A stretch of 64,000 nucleotides of DNA. It comes from Janthinobacterium sp. TND4EL3 (GTDB taxonomy: Bacteria > Pseudomonadota > Gammaproteobacteria > Burkholderiales > Burkholderiaceae_D). Positions within the stretch are counted from its first letter, which is position 1, and every line of letters starts with the position of its first letter. A program made the position numbers and the translations under genes. The stretch is from positions 124,001 to 188,000 of the forward strand of contig NZ_FTMV01000004.1 in assembly GCF_900156175.1 (NCBI RefSeq). The letters are read 5' to 3'. Under the pieces are notes generated by a model. That model was not told the DNA's origin, searched no databases, and saw nothing but the letters and a program-made list of their open reading frames with translations. Below, piece after piece: positions 52,706 to 63,778 of the stretch.

Positions 52706-53290
52706 ATGAGAAAAATCGTCGCCACCTTCTTCGCCGCGTTTTCGCTGGCCTTTCTTGCCACCCTGCCGGCCCTGGCGCAGTCCGCGCAGGCGACGCCCGC
52801 CCGCCAGGCGGCGCCCAGCCCCGCCATGAAAGTGGCCGTGCGGCGCATGCTCGACGCGATGCAATTCCCGCAGCTCACGCGCAGCATCTTCGACCAGATG
52901 CTGCAATCGGTGCCGGCCATGATACGCCAGTCGGCGCAGCAGCAAATCAGCAGCAACCCGAACCTGGACGAGCAGCGCAAGGCGCGCGCGCTGGCCAGCG
53001 CCGAGGAAGAAATCCCCGTCGCCATCGCCACCCTGACGCAGGTGCTGGCCGACCCGACCCTGATCGACGACCTGGGCGCCGAAATGGTGCCCCTGTACGC
53101 GCGCTTTTACACGGTGCAGGAAGTCGAGCAGCTGACGGCCTTCTACAAGACGCCGCTGGGCCGCAAGATGCTGGCCACCATGCCGCAACTGTCGGCCGAA
53201 TCGATGGCCATCAGCCAGCGCGTGCTGATTCCGCGCGTGAACGCCGTGCTTGACCAGGTCATGCGGGCGGCCACGCAGCCGCCCCAATAA
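52706..53290 (+). CDS. Exported DUF2059-domain protein
   Basis: 194 residues: signal peptide [26 protein letters not shown], then [24 protein letters not shown] and the DUF2059 motif [35 protein letters not shown]. It is a helical periplasmic protein of unknown function, frequently found between gyrA and serC in this bacterial group. The ATG at 52706 is supported by the signal peptide start. serC follows after 26 bp. Confidence 0.85.
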   Translation: MRKIVATFFAAFSLAFLATLPALAQSAQATPARQAAPSPAMKVAVRRMLDAMQFPQLTRSIFDQMLQSVPAMIRQSAQQQISSNPNLDEQRKARALASAEEEIPVAIATLTQVLADPTLIDDLGAEMVPLYARFYTVQEVEQLTAFYKTPLGRKMLATMPQLSAESMAISQRVLIPRVNAVLDQVMRAATQPPQ

Positions 53291-53316
53291 CTCTCATTTT
53301 CGCCAAGGACCGTATC

Positions 53317-54408
53317 GTGACCCATATCTACAATTTTTCAGCCGGCCCCGCCGTCCTGCCCAAGGAAGTGCTGGCGCAAGCGGCCTTTGAAATGCAGGAC
53401 TGGCATGGCAGCGGCATGTCGGTGATGGAAATGAGCCACCGAGGTCCCGAATTCATTTCCATCTACAAGCAGGCCGTGGCCGACCTGCGCGAGCTGCTGG
53501 CCGTGCCCGAGAACTATAAAATCCTGTTCCTGCAGGGCGGTGGCCTGGGCGAGAACGCCATCATCCCCATGAACCTGGTGGGCCTGGCCGCACAGCAGCC
53601 GGCCACCATCGACTTCGTGCACACGGGCTCGTGGTCGGGCAAGTCGATCCAGGAAGCGGCCAAGTATGCCAACGTCAATGTGGCCGCTTCGTCCAAGGCG
53701 GCCGGGTTCACGGGCGTGCCGCCCGTCGCCGAATGGCAGCTGACGCCGGGCGCCGCCTACCTGCACATCTGCACCAATGAAACCATCGACGGCGTGGAAT
53801 TCCAGCAGGCGCCGAACGTGCCGGCAGGGACCACCATCGTGGCCGACATGTCTTCGCATATTTTGTCGCGCGTTATTGATGTATCGCAATACGGCGTCAT
53901 TTTCGGCGGCGCGCAAAAGAATATCGGCCCGGCCGGCCTGACCCTGGTCATCGTGCGCGAAGACTTGCTGGGCAAGGCGCTGCCGATCTGCCCGTCCGCT
54001 TTCGACTGGAGCATCGTGGCCGAACATGAATCGATGTACAACACGCCGCCCACCTACGGCATCTATATCGCCGGCCTGGTTTTCCAGTGGCTCAAGCGCC
54101 AGGGTGGCGTGGCAGCCATGGAACAGCGTAATATTGAGAAAGCGGCGCTGCTGTACGCGGCGCTCGATGCGGACGACTTTTACCAGAACCGGGTCGCCCC
54201 GGAATACCGCTCGCGCATGACCATCCCGTTCTATCTGCGCGACGAAAGCTTGAACGACGCATTCCTGGCCGGCGCCAAGCAGCGCGGCCTGCTGCAACTG
54301 AAGGGCCACAAGTCCGTCGGCGGCATGCGTGCATCGATCTATAACGCGATGCCGATCGAGGGCGTGCAAGCCCTGGTCGATTATCTGAACGAGTTTGCCG
54401 GACGCTAG
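53317..54408 (+). CDS. serC: Phosphoserine aminotransferase
   Basis: 363 residues. It begins TGGTG-independent with [25 protein letters not shown], typical of SerC; the PLP lysine lies in [19 protein letters not shown]; it ends [20 protein letters not shown]. It converts 3-phosphohydroxypyruvate and glutamate to phosphoserine, and also serves pyridoxal phosphate synthesis. A GTG/ATG choice is settled by the family start at the first codon. It is followed by pheA after 180 bp without a supported gene. Confidence 0.97.
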   Translation: MTHIYNFSAGPAVLPKEVLAQAAFEMQDWHGSGMSVMEMSHRGPEFISIYKQAVADLRELLAVPENYKILFLQGGGLGENAIIPMNLVGLAAQQPATIDFVHTGSWSGKSIQEAAKYANVNVAASSKAAGFTGVPPVAEWQLTPGAAYLHICTNETIDGVEFQQAPNVPAGTTIVADMSSHILSRVIDVSQYGVIFGGAQKNIGPAGLTLVIVREDLLGKALPICPSAFDWSIVAEHESMYNTPPTYGIYIAGLVFQWLKRQGGVAAMEQRNIEKAALLYAALDADDFYQNRVAPEYRSRMTIPFYLRDESLNDAFLAGAKQRGLLQLKGHKSVGGMRASIYNAMPIEGVQALVDYLNEFAGR

Positions 54409-54588
54409 AATGCCAGTCAAAAGGTCCAGGGCGTTGTTGCATTGCCTTGTCGTACATTCGTACTGTCAGCGGCAACGCGCCTAGCCCTGATCATTTTGTC
54501 CGGCATTCTCATGAATAAGCGCGCCGGCCCGCCGCCGGCGCAGGCCGCGCGGCCATGATTGAAGTACAGCTGACGAAACAAACCTACC

Positions 54589-55659
54589 ATGACCGATAAA
54601 TTGAAACCGCTGCGCGAACAGATCGATGCCATCGACGCGCAAATCCTCGACTTGCTGAACCGGCGCGCGCAGATCGCCCAGCAGGTGGGCCACGTGAAGG
54701 CCGAAACGCAGGCGCCCGTATTCCGCCCCGAGCGCGAAGCGCAGGTGCTGCGCGGCGTGGCCGAGCGCAATCCCGGCCCCATGGGCGACCGCGAAGTGCA
54801 GACCATCTTCCGCGAAATCATGTCGTCCTGCCGCTCGCTGGAAAAACGCGTCACCGTGGCCTATCTTGGCCCGGCCGGCACGTTCAGCGAACAGGCCGTC
54901 TACCAGCAGTTCGGCAGCGCCGTCGAAGGCTTGCCGTGCGCGTCCATCGACGAAGTGTTCCGCTCCGCCGAGGCGGGAACGGCGGATTTCGGCGTGGTGC
55001 CCATCGAGAATTCCTCGGAAGGCGCCGTCAACCGCACGCTGGACATGATGCTGCAGACCAGCCTCATCATCAGCGGCGAGGTGGCGATTGCCGTGCACCA
55101 CAGCCTGATGACGAAGAGCGGCAACATGGATGGCGTCACGGCCATTTGCGCGCATTCACAGGCGCTGGCGCAGTGCCAGGTCTGGCTGAACCAGAATTAT
55201 CCGCACATCGAGCGCCGCGCCGTGGCCTCGAACGCCGAGGCGGCGCGCCTGGCCGGCGAAGACGGCACGGTGGCGGCGATCGCCAGCGAACTGGCGGGCG
55301 CGCAGTACAAGCTGGGCGTGGTCAAGGGCCATATCCAGGACGACCCGCACAACCGCACGCGCTTTGCCGTCGTCGGCACCTTGCAGACGGCGCCGTCGGG
55401 CAAGGACCAGACCTCGCTGGTGCTGGCCGTGCCGAACAAGGCGGGCGCCGTGTACCAGCTGCTGGCGCCCCTGGCCAAGCACGGCGTGTCGATGACGCGC
55501 TTCGAGTCGCGCCCGGCGCGCATGGGCAGCTGGGAGTATTATTTCTATGTCGATGTGGAAGGCCACGTGCACGACGCGGCCGTCGCCCAGGCGCTGGCCG
55601 AACTGCAGGGCAACGCGGCGTTTTTCAAGGTGCTGGGGTCGTATCCGGTCAGCCTGTGA
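54589..55659 (+). CDS. pheA: Bifunctional chorismate mutase/prephenate dehydratase (P-protein)
   Basis: 356 residues: AroQ chorismate mutase (residues ~1-90, LREQIDAIDAQILDLLNRRAQIAQQVG), prephenate dehydratase (YLGPAGTFSEQAVYQQFG; NRTRFAVVG with the TRF motif) and a C-terminal ACT domain with the Phe-binding ESRP motif (MTRFESRPARMGSWEYYFYVD). It makes phenylpyruvate from chorismate and is expected to be feedback-inhibited by phenylalanine. It lies in the series serC-pheA-hisC-tyrA-aroA. Confidence 0.97.
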   Translation: MTDKLKPLREQIDAIDAQILDLLNRRAQIAQQVGHVKAETQAPVFRPEREAQVLRGVAERNPGPMGDREVQTIFREIMSSCRSLEKRVTVAYLGPAGTFSEQAVYQQFGSAVEGLPCASIDEVFRSAEAGTADFGVVPIENSSEGAVNRTLDMMLQTSLIISGEVAIAVHHSLMTKSGNMDGVTAICAHSQALAQCQVWLNQNYPHIERRAVASNAEAARLAGEDGTVAAIASELAGAQYKLGVVKGHIQDDPHNRTRFAVVGTLQTAPSGKDQTSLVLAVPNKAGAVYQLLAPLAKHGVSMTRFESRPARMGSWEYYFYVDVEGHVHDAAVAQALAELQGNAAFFKVLGSYPVSL

Positions 55660-55703
55660 AGTTGTAGTTATTCTAACAATTACCCACTTTTTTAAAGAGC
55701 ACC

Positions 55704-56810
55704 ATGTCTAAAAATATCGGTCCAGAATACGTCCGCGCCATCGCCCCTTACCAGAGCGGCAAACCGATCGCGGAAGTCGCGCGCGAATTCGGCCTCGACG
55801 AGGCAGCCATCGTCAAGCTGGCGTCGAATGAAAATCCGTACGGCATGCCGGAATCGGCCAAGCAGGCGATGATCGCCGCCATCGATGACCTGGGACGCTA
55901 CCCGGACGCCAACGGCTTTGACCTGAAGGCCGTGCTGTCGAAGCGCTATGACGTGCCGGCCGACTGGATCACCCTGGGCAACGGCAGCAACGACATCCTG
56001 GAAATCGCCGCACACGCGTTTGTCGAGCACGGCCAGTCCGTGGTGTATTCGCAGTACTCGTTCGCCGTGTACGCGCTGGCCACGCAAGGCCTGGGCGCGC
56101 GCCACATCGTCGTGCCGGCGCAAGCCTATGGCCATGACCTCGACGCCATGGCGGCGGCGATTGCCGATGACACGCGCCTGGTCTTCATCGCCAACCCGAA
56201 CAATCCGACCGGCACCTTCCTGACGGCGGCGCAGCTCGAAGCCTTCCTGCAAAAAGTGCCGGCGCATGTCGTCGTCGTGCTCGACGAGGCCTACAACGAA
56301 TTCCTGTCGGCCGAAGACCAGTACGAGTCGACGGCGTGGGTGCGCCAGTATCCGAACCTGGTGGTGTCGCGCACCTTGTCGAAGGCGTATGGCCTGGCCG
56401 GCCTGCGCATCGGCTTCGCCATCGCCCAGCCGGTGCTGACGGACCTGATGAACCGCATCCGCCAGCCGTTCAACGTCAATTCGCTGGCGCAGGCCGCGGC
56501 GATTGCCGCCCTGAACGACAAGGACTTCCTCGAGCAGAGCGCGCGCAACAACGCGGCCGGCTACCAGCAGTTCACGGAGGCGTTCGACGCCCTGGGCCTG
56601 GAATACGTGCCGTCGCACGGCAATTTCGTGCTGGTGAAGGTGGGCGACGACGATGAAGCGGGCGCGCGTGTCAACCTGGCGCTGCTCAAGCAGGGCGTGA
56701 TCGTGCGCCCGGTGGGCAGCTACGGCTTGCCGCAATGGCTGCGCATTTCCATCGGCCTGCCGCAGGAAAACGCCATCTTCATCGCCGCGCTGACGAAAGC
56801 GCTGGCCTGA
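55704..56810 (+). CDS. hisC: Histidinol-phosphate/aromatic aminotransferase HisC
   Basis: 368 residues, class I/II PLP aminotransferase: LASNENPYGMPESAKQAM, PNNPTGTFLT, VLDEAYNEF and the PLP lysine in SRTLSKAYGLAGLRIGF. HisC paralogues located between pheA and tyrA probably transaminate phenylpyruvate and hydroxyphenylpyruvate as well as imidazole acetol phosphate. AGAGCACC precedes the ATG; tyrA follows after 4 bp. Confidence 0.94.
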   Translation: MSKNIGPEYVRAIAPYQSGKPIAEVAREFGLDEAAIVKLASNENPYGMPESAKQAMIAAIDDLGRYPDANGFDLKAVLSKRYDVPADWITLGNGSNDILEIAAHAFVEHGQSVVYSQYSFAVYALATQGLGARHIVVPAQAYGHDLDAMAAAIADDTRLVFIANPNNPTGTFLTAAQLEAFLQKVPAHVVVVLDEAYNEFLSAEDQYESTAWVRQYPNLVVSRTLSKAYGLAGLRIGFAIAQPVLTDLMNRIRQPFNVNSLAQAAAIAALNDKDFLEQSARNNAAGYQQFTEAFDALGLEYVPSHGNFVLVKVGDDDEAGARVNLALLKQGVIVRPVGSYGLPQWLRISIGLPQENAIFIAALTKALA

Positions 56811-56814
56811 CGAT

Positions 56815-57720
56815 ATGACGACGCCTGCACTGAAAAAAATCGTCATCTTCGGCGTAGGCCTGATCGGCGGCTCGTTCGCGCGCGCCCTGAAGCACGCGGG
56901 CGCGGTCGCCACGGTGGTCGGCATGGGCCGCTCGCCGGCCTCGATGGCGCGCGCGCTCGAACTGGGCATCATCGACGAAATCGGCGGCGACATGGCGCAA
57001 GCCATGGCGGGCGCCGACCTGGTGCTGGTCGCCGCGCCCGTGGCGCAGACGGGCGCCATCCTGGCGTCCATCGCGCCGCACCTGCAGCCGGGCACCGTCG
57101 TCACCGACGCGGGCAGCACGAAAAGCGACGTGGTGGCGGCCGCGCGCGCAGCGCTCAAAGGCAAGTTGGCGCAATTCGTGCCCGGCCACCCGATTGCGGG
57201 ACGCGAGACGAATGGCCCCGATGCGGCCATCATTGATTTATATCAAGGCAAGAAGGTGGTGCTCACGCCGCTGGCGGAAAACGCCGCCCCCGACGTGGAA
57301 CGGGTGGCCGCCGCCTGGCGCGCCTGCGGCGCCATCCTGCACACCTTGAGCCCCGAAGAACATGACAAGGTGTTTGCCGCCGTCAGCCATCTGCCGCATC
57401 TGCTGGCCTTTGCGCTGGTTGACGACATCGCCAACAAACCGCACGCGGGCCTGCTGTTTCAATACGCGGCCAGCGGCTTTCGCGACTTTACGCGCATCGC
57501 CGGCTCATCGCCGGAAATGTGGCGCGACATCAGCCTGGCCAACCAGCCGGCGCTGCTGCATGAACTGGACGCCTACCTGGCGCAGTTGACGACCTTGCGC
57601 GCCCACCTGGCCGCGCACGACGGCGCCGCCATCGAAGGCGTGTATGCGAACGCCCAGCACGCGCGGCAGCAATGGATAGAGGCGATCGAAACGGCGGAAG
57701 CGCCCGCGCCCACACAATAA
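56815..57720 (+). CDS. tyrA: Prephenate/arogenate dehydrogenase
   Basis: 301 residues: Rossmann site [22 protein letters not shown], then [26 protein letters not shown] and [18 protein letters not shown], the substrate-binding histidine region. It makes 4-hydroxyphenylpyruvate for tyrosine. No fused chorismate mutase or ACT domain. It begins 4 bp after hisC and precedes aroA by 14 bp. Confidence 0.95.
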   Translation: MTTPALKKIVIFGVGLIGGSFARALKHAGAVATVVGMGRSPASMARALELGIIDEIGGDMAQAMAGADLVLVAAPVAQTGAILASIAPHLQPGTVVTDAGSTKSDVVAAARAALKGKLAQFVPGHPIAGRETNGPDAAIIDLYQGKKVVLTPLAENAAPDVERVAAAWRACGAILHTLSPEEHDKVFAAVSHLPHLLAFALVDDIANKPHAGLLFQYAASGFRDFTRIAGSSPEMWRDISLANQPALLHELDAYLAQLTTLRAHLAAHDGAAIEGVYANAQHARQQWIEAIETAEAPAPTQ

Positions 57721-57734
57721 TTAAGGATTCCAGC

Positions 57735-59090
57735 ATGACCCAGACCAAGCACTACCCCCACCATATCGATTTGAAGCCGGTGATGCACGTCGAAGGCACG
57801 GTGCGTCTGCCCGGCTCGAAAAGCATTTCCAACCGCGTGCTGCTGCTGGCCGCGCTGGCCAGGGGCACGACGAAAATCATCGACCTGCTCGCCTCCGACG
57901 ACACCTTCGTCATGCTGACGGCCCTGACGTCGCTGGGCGTCAAATGGACGCAGGATGAATTGACGGGCGATCCGGCCACGGCGCACCAGGTGCACCACGT
58001 GGAAGGCTGCGGCGGCGTGTTCCCGCACCACGCGGCGGACCTGTTCATGGGCAATGCCGGCACGGCCATCCGCCCGCTGACGGCGGCGCTGGCCGTGATC
58101 GGCGGCGACTACACGCTGCATGGCGTGTCGCGCATGCACGAGCGCCCCATCGGCGACCTGGTCGACGCGCTCAACGCCGTCGGCACGCAGATCGAATACA
58201 CGGGCGAGCAGGGCTTCCCGCCGCTGCGCATCCGCCGCGGCCACATCCACGCGCAGCGCATCGCCGTGCGCGGCAACGTGTCGAGCCAGTTCCTGACGGC
58301 CTTGCTAATGGTGGCGCCGCTGATGGCGCGCGACCATGCTGTGACCATCGACGTCACGGGCGAGCTGATTTCGAAGCCGTACATCGAGATTACCCTGAAC
58401 CTGATGCGCCGTTTCGGCGTGACGGTCGAGCATGACGGCTGGCAGTCGTTCACCGTGCAGCCGGGCCAGCACTATCAAAGCCCGGGCACCATCCACGTGG
58501 AAGGCGACGCTTCGTCGGCCTCGTATTTCCTGGCGGCCGGCGCCATCGGCGGCGGTCCCGTGCGCGTGGAAGGCGTGGGGCGCGACAGCATCCAGGGCGA
58601 CGTGCGCTTCGTCGAAGCCTTGCAGCAGATGGGCGCGACCATCACCATGGGCGAGAACTGGATCGAGGCCCGCTCGAACGGCGTGCTGAAGGCCGTCGAC
58701 ATGGACTTTAACCATATTCCCGACGCGGCCATGACGATCGCCGTGGCCGCCCTGTACGCGGACGGCACGAGCACCTTGCGCAATATCGCCAGCTGGCGCG
58801 TGAAGGAAACGGACCGCCTGGCGGCCATGGCGACGGAATTGCGCAAACTGGGCGCGGAAGTGGAAGAGGGCGCGGACTACCTGCGCGTGACGCCGCCGGC
58901 GCACATCGCCGCCGCCACCATCGATACCTATGACGACCACCGCATGGCCATGTGCTTCTCGCTCGCCTCGCTCGATGGCGCCGCGCGGCGCGGCAACGAA
59001 ATGCGCATCAACGACCCGAAATGCGTGGCCAAGACCTTCCCCGAGTATTTCGCCGCGTTTGCGGGGATTGCCAAAGATACCTTGATTTAA
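57735..59090 (+). CDS. aroA: 3-Phosphoshikimate 1-carboxyvinyltransferase (EPSP synthase)
   Basis: 451 residues: [40 protein letters not shown], the catalytic region [14 protein letters not shown] and [25 protein letters not shown]. It is the glyphosate target and makes EPSP from shikimate-3-phosphate and PEP. AAGGATTCC precedes the ATG at 57735, which excludes the longer frame that overlaps tyrA. Confidence 0.96.
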   Translation: MTQTKHYPHHIDLKPVMHVEGTVRLPGSKSISNRVLLLAALARGTTKIIDLLASDDTFVMLTALTSLGVKWTQDELTGDPATAHQVHHVEGCGGVFPHHAADLFMGNAGTAIRPLTAALAVIGGDYTLHGVSRMHERPIGDLVDALNAVGTQIEYTGEQGFPPLRIRRGHIHAQRIAVRGNVSSQFLTALLMVAPLMARDHAVTIDVTGELISKPYIEITLNLMRRFGVTVEHDGWQSFTVQPGQHYQSPGTIHVEGDASSASYFLAAGAIGGGPVRVEGVGRDSIQGDVRFVEALQQMGATITMGENWIEARSNGVLKAVDMDFNHIPDAAMTIAVAALYADGTSTLRNIASWRVKETDRLAAMATELRKLGAEVEEGADYLRVTPPAHIAAATIDTYDDHRMAMCFSLASLDGAARRGNEMRINDPKCVAKTFPEYFAAFAGIAKDTLI

Positions 59091-59106
59091 TTGATTGTTT
59101 AATACT

Positions 59107-59775
59107 ATGTCGACCTCCAATATTCCAGTCATCGCCATCGACGGCCCCACCGCTTCCGGCAAGGGCACGGTGGCGCACCGCGTGGCCGACAAGCTGGGCT
59201 TTCATTACCTGGACTCGGGCGCGCTGTACCGCCTGACGGCCTTGAGCGCGCTGCGCCGCGGCACGGACTTGCGCGACGAGCACGCGCTGGCCAAGCTGGC
59301 CGAGCACTTGCCCTGCCATTTCGCGGGCGGCGAAATCCTGCTGGCCAACGAAAACGTCACCGAGCAGATCCGCGCGGAAGAAGTGGGCAATACGGCATCG
59401 AAAATTGCTGTATTGCCAACTGTTCGCCATGCCCTCGTCGGTTTGCAGCTGGGCTTTCGCAAGACGCCGGGCCTGGTGGCCGACGGGCGCGACATGGGCA
59501 CGGTGATCTTCCCGCATGCCCAATTGAAGGTGTTCCTCACGGCCAGCGTCGAGGCGCGCGCGCAACGGCGCTACAAGCAATTGATAGACAAGGGTTTTTC
59601 TGCTAATATGGAAGACCTTCTGATGGATTTGCAGGCGCGGGACGAACGTGATACTCACCGTGCGATTGCGCCGCTGGTCCCCGCGGAAGGGGCGCATGTC
59701 CTCGATACGTCGGAAATGACGGCAGATGATGCCGTTGAAACCGTGTTGAAATGGTATGCAGCTGCAGCAAAATAG
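59107..59775 (+). CDS. cmk: Cytidylate kinase
   Basis: 222 residues: P-loop [48 protein letters not shown] and [16 protein letters not shown]. It phosphorylates CMP and dCMP. It sits between aroA and rpsA as in many proteobacteria. The ATG at 59107 is four codons inside the open frame and matches the family start; no strong ribosome site is seen. Confidence 0.95.
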   Translation: MSTSNIPVIAIDGPTASGKGTVAHRVADKLGFHYLDSGALYRLTALSALRRGTDLRDEHALAKLAEHLPCHFAGGEILLANENVTEQIRAEEVGNTASKIAVLPTVRHALVGLQLGFRKTPGLVADGRDMGTVIFPHAQLKVFLTASVEARAQRRYKQLIDKGFSANMEDLLMDLQARDERDTHRAIAPLVPAEGAHVLDTSEMTADDAVETVLKWYAAAAK

Positions 59776-59893
59776 CGTGTTGTTGTGCTATGTGGTGCCC
59801 GTTGACGGCTCCTGGCCTGTCCGGGTGTGTCAAAAACCTAACCCAGTTTAAGTCGCATCGTGCGATCTCTGCTGGATAACCTGTGTGAACCCT

Positions 59894-61606
59894 ATGTCTA
59901 CTGTTACAACTAACGAATCTACCGGTATGGAAAGTTTTGCTGCGCTCTTCGAGGAATCGTTGTCGCGTCAAGATATGCGCTCCGGCGAAGTTATTTCCGC
60001 TGAAGTCGTGCGCCTCGACCACAATTTCGTGATCGTGAACGCTGGCCTCAAATCCGAAGCATTCATCCCTGTCGAAGAATTCAAGAACGACCACGGCGAA
60101 CTGGAAGTCAAAGTTGGTGACTTCGTTTCCGTGGCGATCGAATCGCTGGAAAACGGTTTCGGCGATACCATCCTGTCGCGCGATAAAGCCAAGCGTCTGG
60201 CTTCGTGGCTGGCTCTGGAAAAAGCGATGGAATCGGGCGAAATCGTCGTCGGTACCGTCAATGGTAAAGTCAAAGGCGGTCTGACCGTGTTGACCAACGG
60301 CATCCGCGCATTCCTGCCGGGCTCGCTGGTTGATACCCGTCCTGTCAAAGACACCACCCCATTCGAAGGCAAAACCCTCGAATTCAAAGTGATCAAGCTG
60401 GATCGCAAGCGTAACAACGTGGTTCTGTCCCGCCGCGCCGTCATCGAAGCTTCGATGGGCGAAGAGCGTCAGAAACTGATGGAAACGCTGAAAGAAGGCA
60501 CGGTCGTGACCGGCGTCGTCAAAAATATCACCGACTACGGCGCGTTCGTGGATCTGGGCGGTATCGATGGCCTGCTGCACATCACCGACCTGGCATGGCG
60601 CCGTGTACGTCACCCGTCGGAAGTGTTGACGGTTGGCCAGGAAATCACCGCCAAGGTCCTGAAGTACGATCAAGAGAAAAACCGTGTTTCGCTGGGCGTG
60701 AAACAACTGGGCGACGATCCTTGGACCGGTCTGTCCCGTCGTTACCCACAAAGCACCCGTCTGTTCGGTAAAGTAACGAACCTGACCGACTACGGCGCGT
60801 TCGTTGAAGTGGAACAGGGTATCGAAGGTCTGGTACACGTTTCCGAAATGGACTGGACGAACAAAAACGTTGCTCCTAACAAAGTTGTCCAACTGGGCGA
60901 CGAAGTAGAAGTGATGGTTCTGGAAATCGACGAAGAGCGTCGTCGTATCTCGCTGGGCATGAAACAGTGCAAAGCCAATCCATGGGACGACTTCGGTGTT
61001 ACCCATAAGAAAGGTGACAAAGTCCGCGGCGCGATCAAATCGATCACCGACTTCGGCGTGTTCATCGGCCTGGCCGGCAACATCGACGGTCTGGTGCACC
61101 TGTCCGACCTGTCCTGGACCGAAACCGGCGAAGAAGCCGTGCGTCGCTTCAAGAAAGGTGACGAACTGGAAGCCATCGTTCTGGCCATCGACGTTGAGCG
61201 CGAGCGCGTTTCCCTGGGCGTCAAGCAACTGGAAGGTGACCCATTCAACAACTTCGCAGCCATGAACGACAAGGGCTCGCTGGTAACCGGCACCGTGAAA
61301 TCGGTTGAGCCTAAAGGCGCCGTGATCCAACTGTCCGAAGAAGTTGAAGGCTACCTGCGCGCTTCCGAAATCTCGCGCGACCGCGTTGAAGATGCTGGTA
61401 CGCACCTGAAAGTCGGCGACACCGTCGAAGCAATGGTGTTGAACATCGACCGCAAAGCCCGTGGTATCCAACTGTCGATCAAAGCGAAAGACAACGTGGA
61501 AACCCAGGAAGCCATGCAAAAGATGGCAGCTACCGACAACAACGCAGCTTCGGGCACCACCAGCCTGGGCGCCTTGTTGAAAGCTAAGTTCGATAACAAG
61601 AACTAA
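59894..61606 (+). CDS. rpsA: 30S ribosomal protein S1
   Basis: 570 residues with six S1 RNA-binding repeats, the later four being the clearest (e.g. [89 protein letters not shown]). It delivers mRNA to the 30S subunit. Codon use shifts to the less GC-rich style of highly expressed genes. The ~118-nt leader after cmk could host autoregulation, but no structure was resolved. Confidence 0.97.
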   Translation: MSTVTTNESTGMESFAALFEESLSRQDMRSGEVISAEVVRLDHNFVIVNAGLKSEAFIPVEEFKNDHGELEVKVGDFVSVAIESLENGFGDTILSRDKAKRLASWLALEKAMESGEIVVGTVNGKVKGGLTVLTNGIRAFLPGSLVDTRPVKDTTPFEGKTLEFKVIKLDRKRNNVVLSRRAVIEASMGEERQKLMETLKEGTVVTGVVKNITDYGAFVDLGGIDGLLHITDLAWRRVRHPSEVLTVGQEITAKVLKYDQEKNRVSLGVKQLGDDPWTGLSRRYPQSTRLFGKVTNLTDYGAFVEVEQGIEGLVHVSEMDWTNKNVAPNKVVQLGDEVEVMVLEIDEERRRISLGMKQCKANPWDDFGVTHKKGDKVRGAIKSITDFGVFIGLAGNIDGLVHLSDLSWTETGEEAVRRFKKGDELEAIVLAIDVERERVSLGVKQLEGDPFNNFAAMNDKGSLVTGTVKSVEPKGAVIQLSEEVEGYLRASEISRDRVEDAGTHLKVGDTVEAMVLNIDRKARGIQLSIKAKDNVETQEAMQKMAATDNNAASGTTSLGALLKAKFDNKN

Positions 61607-61626
61607 GACTTCGCGGATACTGGCAG

Positions 61627-61932
61627 ATGACAAAGTCCGAGCTGATCAACCGCCTCGCTGAGCGTTATTCTCAGCTGGTGGCGAAAGATGCGGAGTATGC
61701 CGTCAAGACCATTCTCGATGCGATGACCAACGCCCTGGCGACCGGTCAGCGTATCGAGATCCGCGGTTTTGGCAGTTTTGCCCTGAACAGCAGGCCCCCG
61801 CGCATTGGCCGCAACCCGAAATCCGGCGATAAGGTGATGGTGCCTGAAAAACGGGTACCCCACTTCAAACCGGGCAAACAGTTGCGCGAGCGGGTGGACG
61901 CGATGGTCGGGCAACCGATTATCGAGGATTAA
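61627..61932 (+). CDS. ihfB: Integration host factor subunit beta
   Basis: 101 residues: [33 protein letters not shown] and the DNA-binding arm [42 protein letters not shown], including the intercalating proline region (RPPRIGRNP). It pairs with IhfA to bend DNA. It begins 20 bp after rpsA, so it is probably partly read from the same transcript. Confidence 0.97.
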   Translation: MTKSELINRLAERYSQLVAKDAEYAVKTILDAMTNALATGQRIEIRGFGSFALNSRPPRIGRNPKSGDKVMVPEKRVPHFKPGKQLRERVDAMVGQPIIED

Positions 61933-61960
61933 TCGTCTGCTGGAAGGCGGAAAATAAAGA

Positions 61961-61988
61961 GCGGCGTCCTTGGATGCCGCTTTTTTTT
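61961..61988 (+). terminator. Terminator after ihfB
   Basis: GCGGCGTCC / GGATGCCGC stem (one G-T pair) followed by eight T residues, 28 bp after the stop. Confidence 0.9.
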
Positions 61989-61999
61989 GTTAATATGCC

Positions 62000-62125
62000 G
62001 TAGAGCACTGCTCAAACCTACTGCGCGTCGCGCTTTGCGGCCTGCGATGCTCACCGTACTTCAGTACGGTTGCGCTTCTTGGCCACAACTCACTGCCGCT
62101 CGCTACGGTTTGATCATCACTCTAC
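62000..62125. repeat. Nested inverted-repeat element between ihfB and lapA
   Basis: Outer arms GTAGAG (62000-62005) / CTCTAC (62120-62125), inner arms TCAAACC (62012-62018) / GGTTTGA (62107-62113), and a central palindrome ACCGTACTTCAGTACGGT (62053-62070). The layout and GC-rich body suggest a dispersed repeat unit placed in the gap of a conserved gene series. Only one copy is in this window. Confidence 0.6.
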
Positions 62126-62174
62126 GTTTGTGCCATGTGGCACGGGCATTTTTTTGTTCTTTCTGGACCTATCG

Positions 62175-62477
62175 ATGAAAATCATCTCCACCATCGTTGG
62201 CTGTGTTCTTTTCGTCCTGTTCTTCAGTTTTGCGCTGAAGAATGCGCAGGTTGTCGACCTGCATGTTTTCCTCAATTATGAAATTCGCGGCCCCCTGGTC
62301 CTGATGCTGCTCGGCTTTTTTGTTGCCGGCGCCAGCCTGGGCGTGCTGGCCCTGACGCCGACCGTGTTCCGTCACCGCCGCGAAGCGAGCAAGCAAAAAA
62401 CCACCATTGCCGCGCTGCAGACCGTTGGCGTACCGAGCAATGTACAGCCGCAACCGGACAGCGTGAGCGCGCAGTAA
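62175..62477 (+). CDS. lapA: LapA-family inner-membrane protein (DUF1049)
   Basis: 100 residues with two membrane helices (MKIISTIVGCVLFVLFFSFAL; LVLMLLGFFVAGASLGVLAL), the ALKNAQVVDLHVFL motif between them, and a basic C-terminal tail. LapA works with LapB in lipopolysaccharide assembly and LpxC control. The ATG at 62175 starts the first helix; the longer frame runs into the repeat element and is dismissed. lapB follows after 46 bp. Confidence 0.92.
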   Translation: MKIISTIVGCVLFVLFFSFALKNAQVVDLHVFLNYEIRGPLVLMLLGFFVAGASLGVLALTPTVFRHRREASKQKTTIAALQTVGVPSNVQPQPDSVSAQ

Positions 62478-62523
62478 GCGCCGCCGTCGCTCCTATCTCT
62501 CTTACTCGAATAAAAACAATCGC

Positions 62524-63699
62524 ATGGATTTTGAACTCTGGTGGCTCTTGGGTATCCCGGTGTTTTTCGCGCTGGGCTGGATCGCCGCGCGTGTTGACAT
62601 ACATCAACTGGTGTCCGAATCGCGCAGCCTGCCGCGCAATTACTTCAAGGGCTTGAATTTCCTGCTCAACGAACAGCACGACAAGGCCATCGACGCCTTC
62701 ATCGAAGTCGTCAAGCTGGACCCGGAATCGGCCGATATGCACTTTGCGCTGGGCAACCTGTTCCGTCGCCGCGGCGAAACGGAGCGCGCCATCCGCGTGC
62801 ACCAGAACTTGCTGGCGCGCCCGGACTTGCCGCTGGAACAGCAGGGGCACGCGGCCTACGAGCTGGGCATGGATTACCTGAAGGCGGGCTTGCTGGACCG
62901 TGCCGAAGAAACCTTCAACAGCCTGATCGACACGCAATATGCGGCCCAGGCGCGCCGCGCGCTGCTGGAAATCTACCAGCGCGAAAAGGAATGGCCACGC
63001 GCCATCGAAGCGGCCGTGGGCTTGCAGGAATCGGGCGCCGGTGCGCGCCAGAAGGAAATCGCCCAGTTCTATTGCGAACTGGCGCATGACGCCCTCGTGC
63101 ACATGAAACCGGACGAAGCCATGCCGCTGCTGGAAAAAGCCCTGCAGACGGACCGCAAGAGCGTGCGCGCCACCATCCTGACGGGCGACGTGCTGCTGGC
63201 GCGCGGCGACGTGGAAGGCGCGCTGACCACCTGGCGCCGCGTGGAGCAGCAAAGCGTGCCGCACGTGGCCCTGGTGGCGCAGCGCCTGATGGACGGCTAC
63301 ACCAAGCTGGGCCGCGCGCAGGAAGGCGTCAACCTGCTGCGTTCCTACCTGGAAGAGGCGTCGTCGATCGACCTGATCGAAGTCGTCTTCAAGGCCGTTA
63401 TCGAACTCGACGGCGTGGAAGCGGCGAAACAGCTGGTGAGCACCGAGTTGCGCCGCACGCCGACCCTGCTGGGTCTCGACAAGCTGCTGGAAGCGCGCAT
63501 GATGGATGCCCCGGCCGCCATCTGGTCCGAGCTGTCGATGGTGAAAAACCTCGTGCACGGCTACACGCAGAAGCTGGCCCGCTACCAGTGCAGCCACTGC
63601 GGCTTCAAGGCGCGCCAGTTCTACTGGCATTGCCCTGGCTGCAACAAGTGGGAAACCTATCCACCGCGGCGCACCGAAGAACTCAATGTAATGAACTGA
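62524..63699 (+). CDS. lapB: LapB, LPS assembly protein with TPRs and rubredoxin-like domain
   Basis: 391 residues: an N-terminal membrane helix ([18 protein letters not shown]), about nine TPR motifs (e.g. [43 protein letters not shown]) and a C-terminal rubredoxin-type metal site [24 protein letters not shown] with two CxxC pairs. LapB presents LpxC to FtsH and coordinates LPS synthesis. Confidence 0.95.
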   Translation: MDFELWWLLGIPVFFALGWIAARVDIHQLVSESRSLPRNYFKGLNFLLNEQHDKAIDAFIEVVKLDPESADMHFALGNLFRRRGETERAIRVHQNLLARPDLPLEQQGHAAYELGMDYLKAGLLDRAEETFNSLIDTQYAAQARRALLEIYQREKEWPRAIEAAVGLQESGAGARQKEIAQFYCELAHDALVHMKPDEAMPLLEKALQTDRKSVRATILTGDVLLARGDVEGALTTWRRVEQQSVPHVALVAQRLMDGYTKLGRAQEGVNLLRSYLEEASSIDLIEVVFKAVIELDGVEAAKQLVSTELRRTPTLLGLDKLLEARMMDAPAAIWSELSMVKNLVHGYTQKLARYQCSHCGFKARQFYWHCPGCNKWETYPPRRTEELNVMN

Positions 63700-63778
63700 T
63701 TCGTACACGTCACCTTGCCCTGAGCAATGTGGCGTGTACTTCTATGTAAGACCTGCTTTTTATCCATACGGCACAACC

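Noticed and set aside
59603-61633. 676-codon minus-strand frame opposite rpsA
   Set aside because: Antisense shadow caused by strong codon bias in rpsA.
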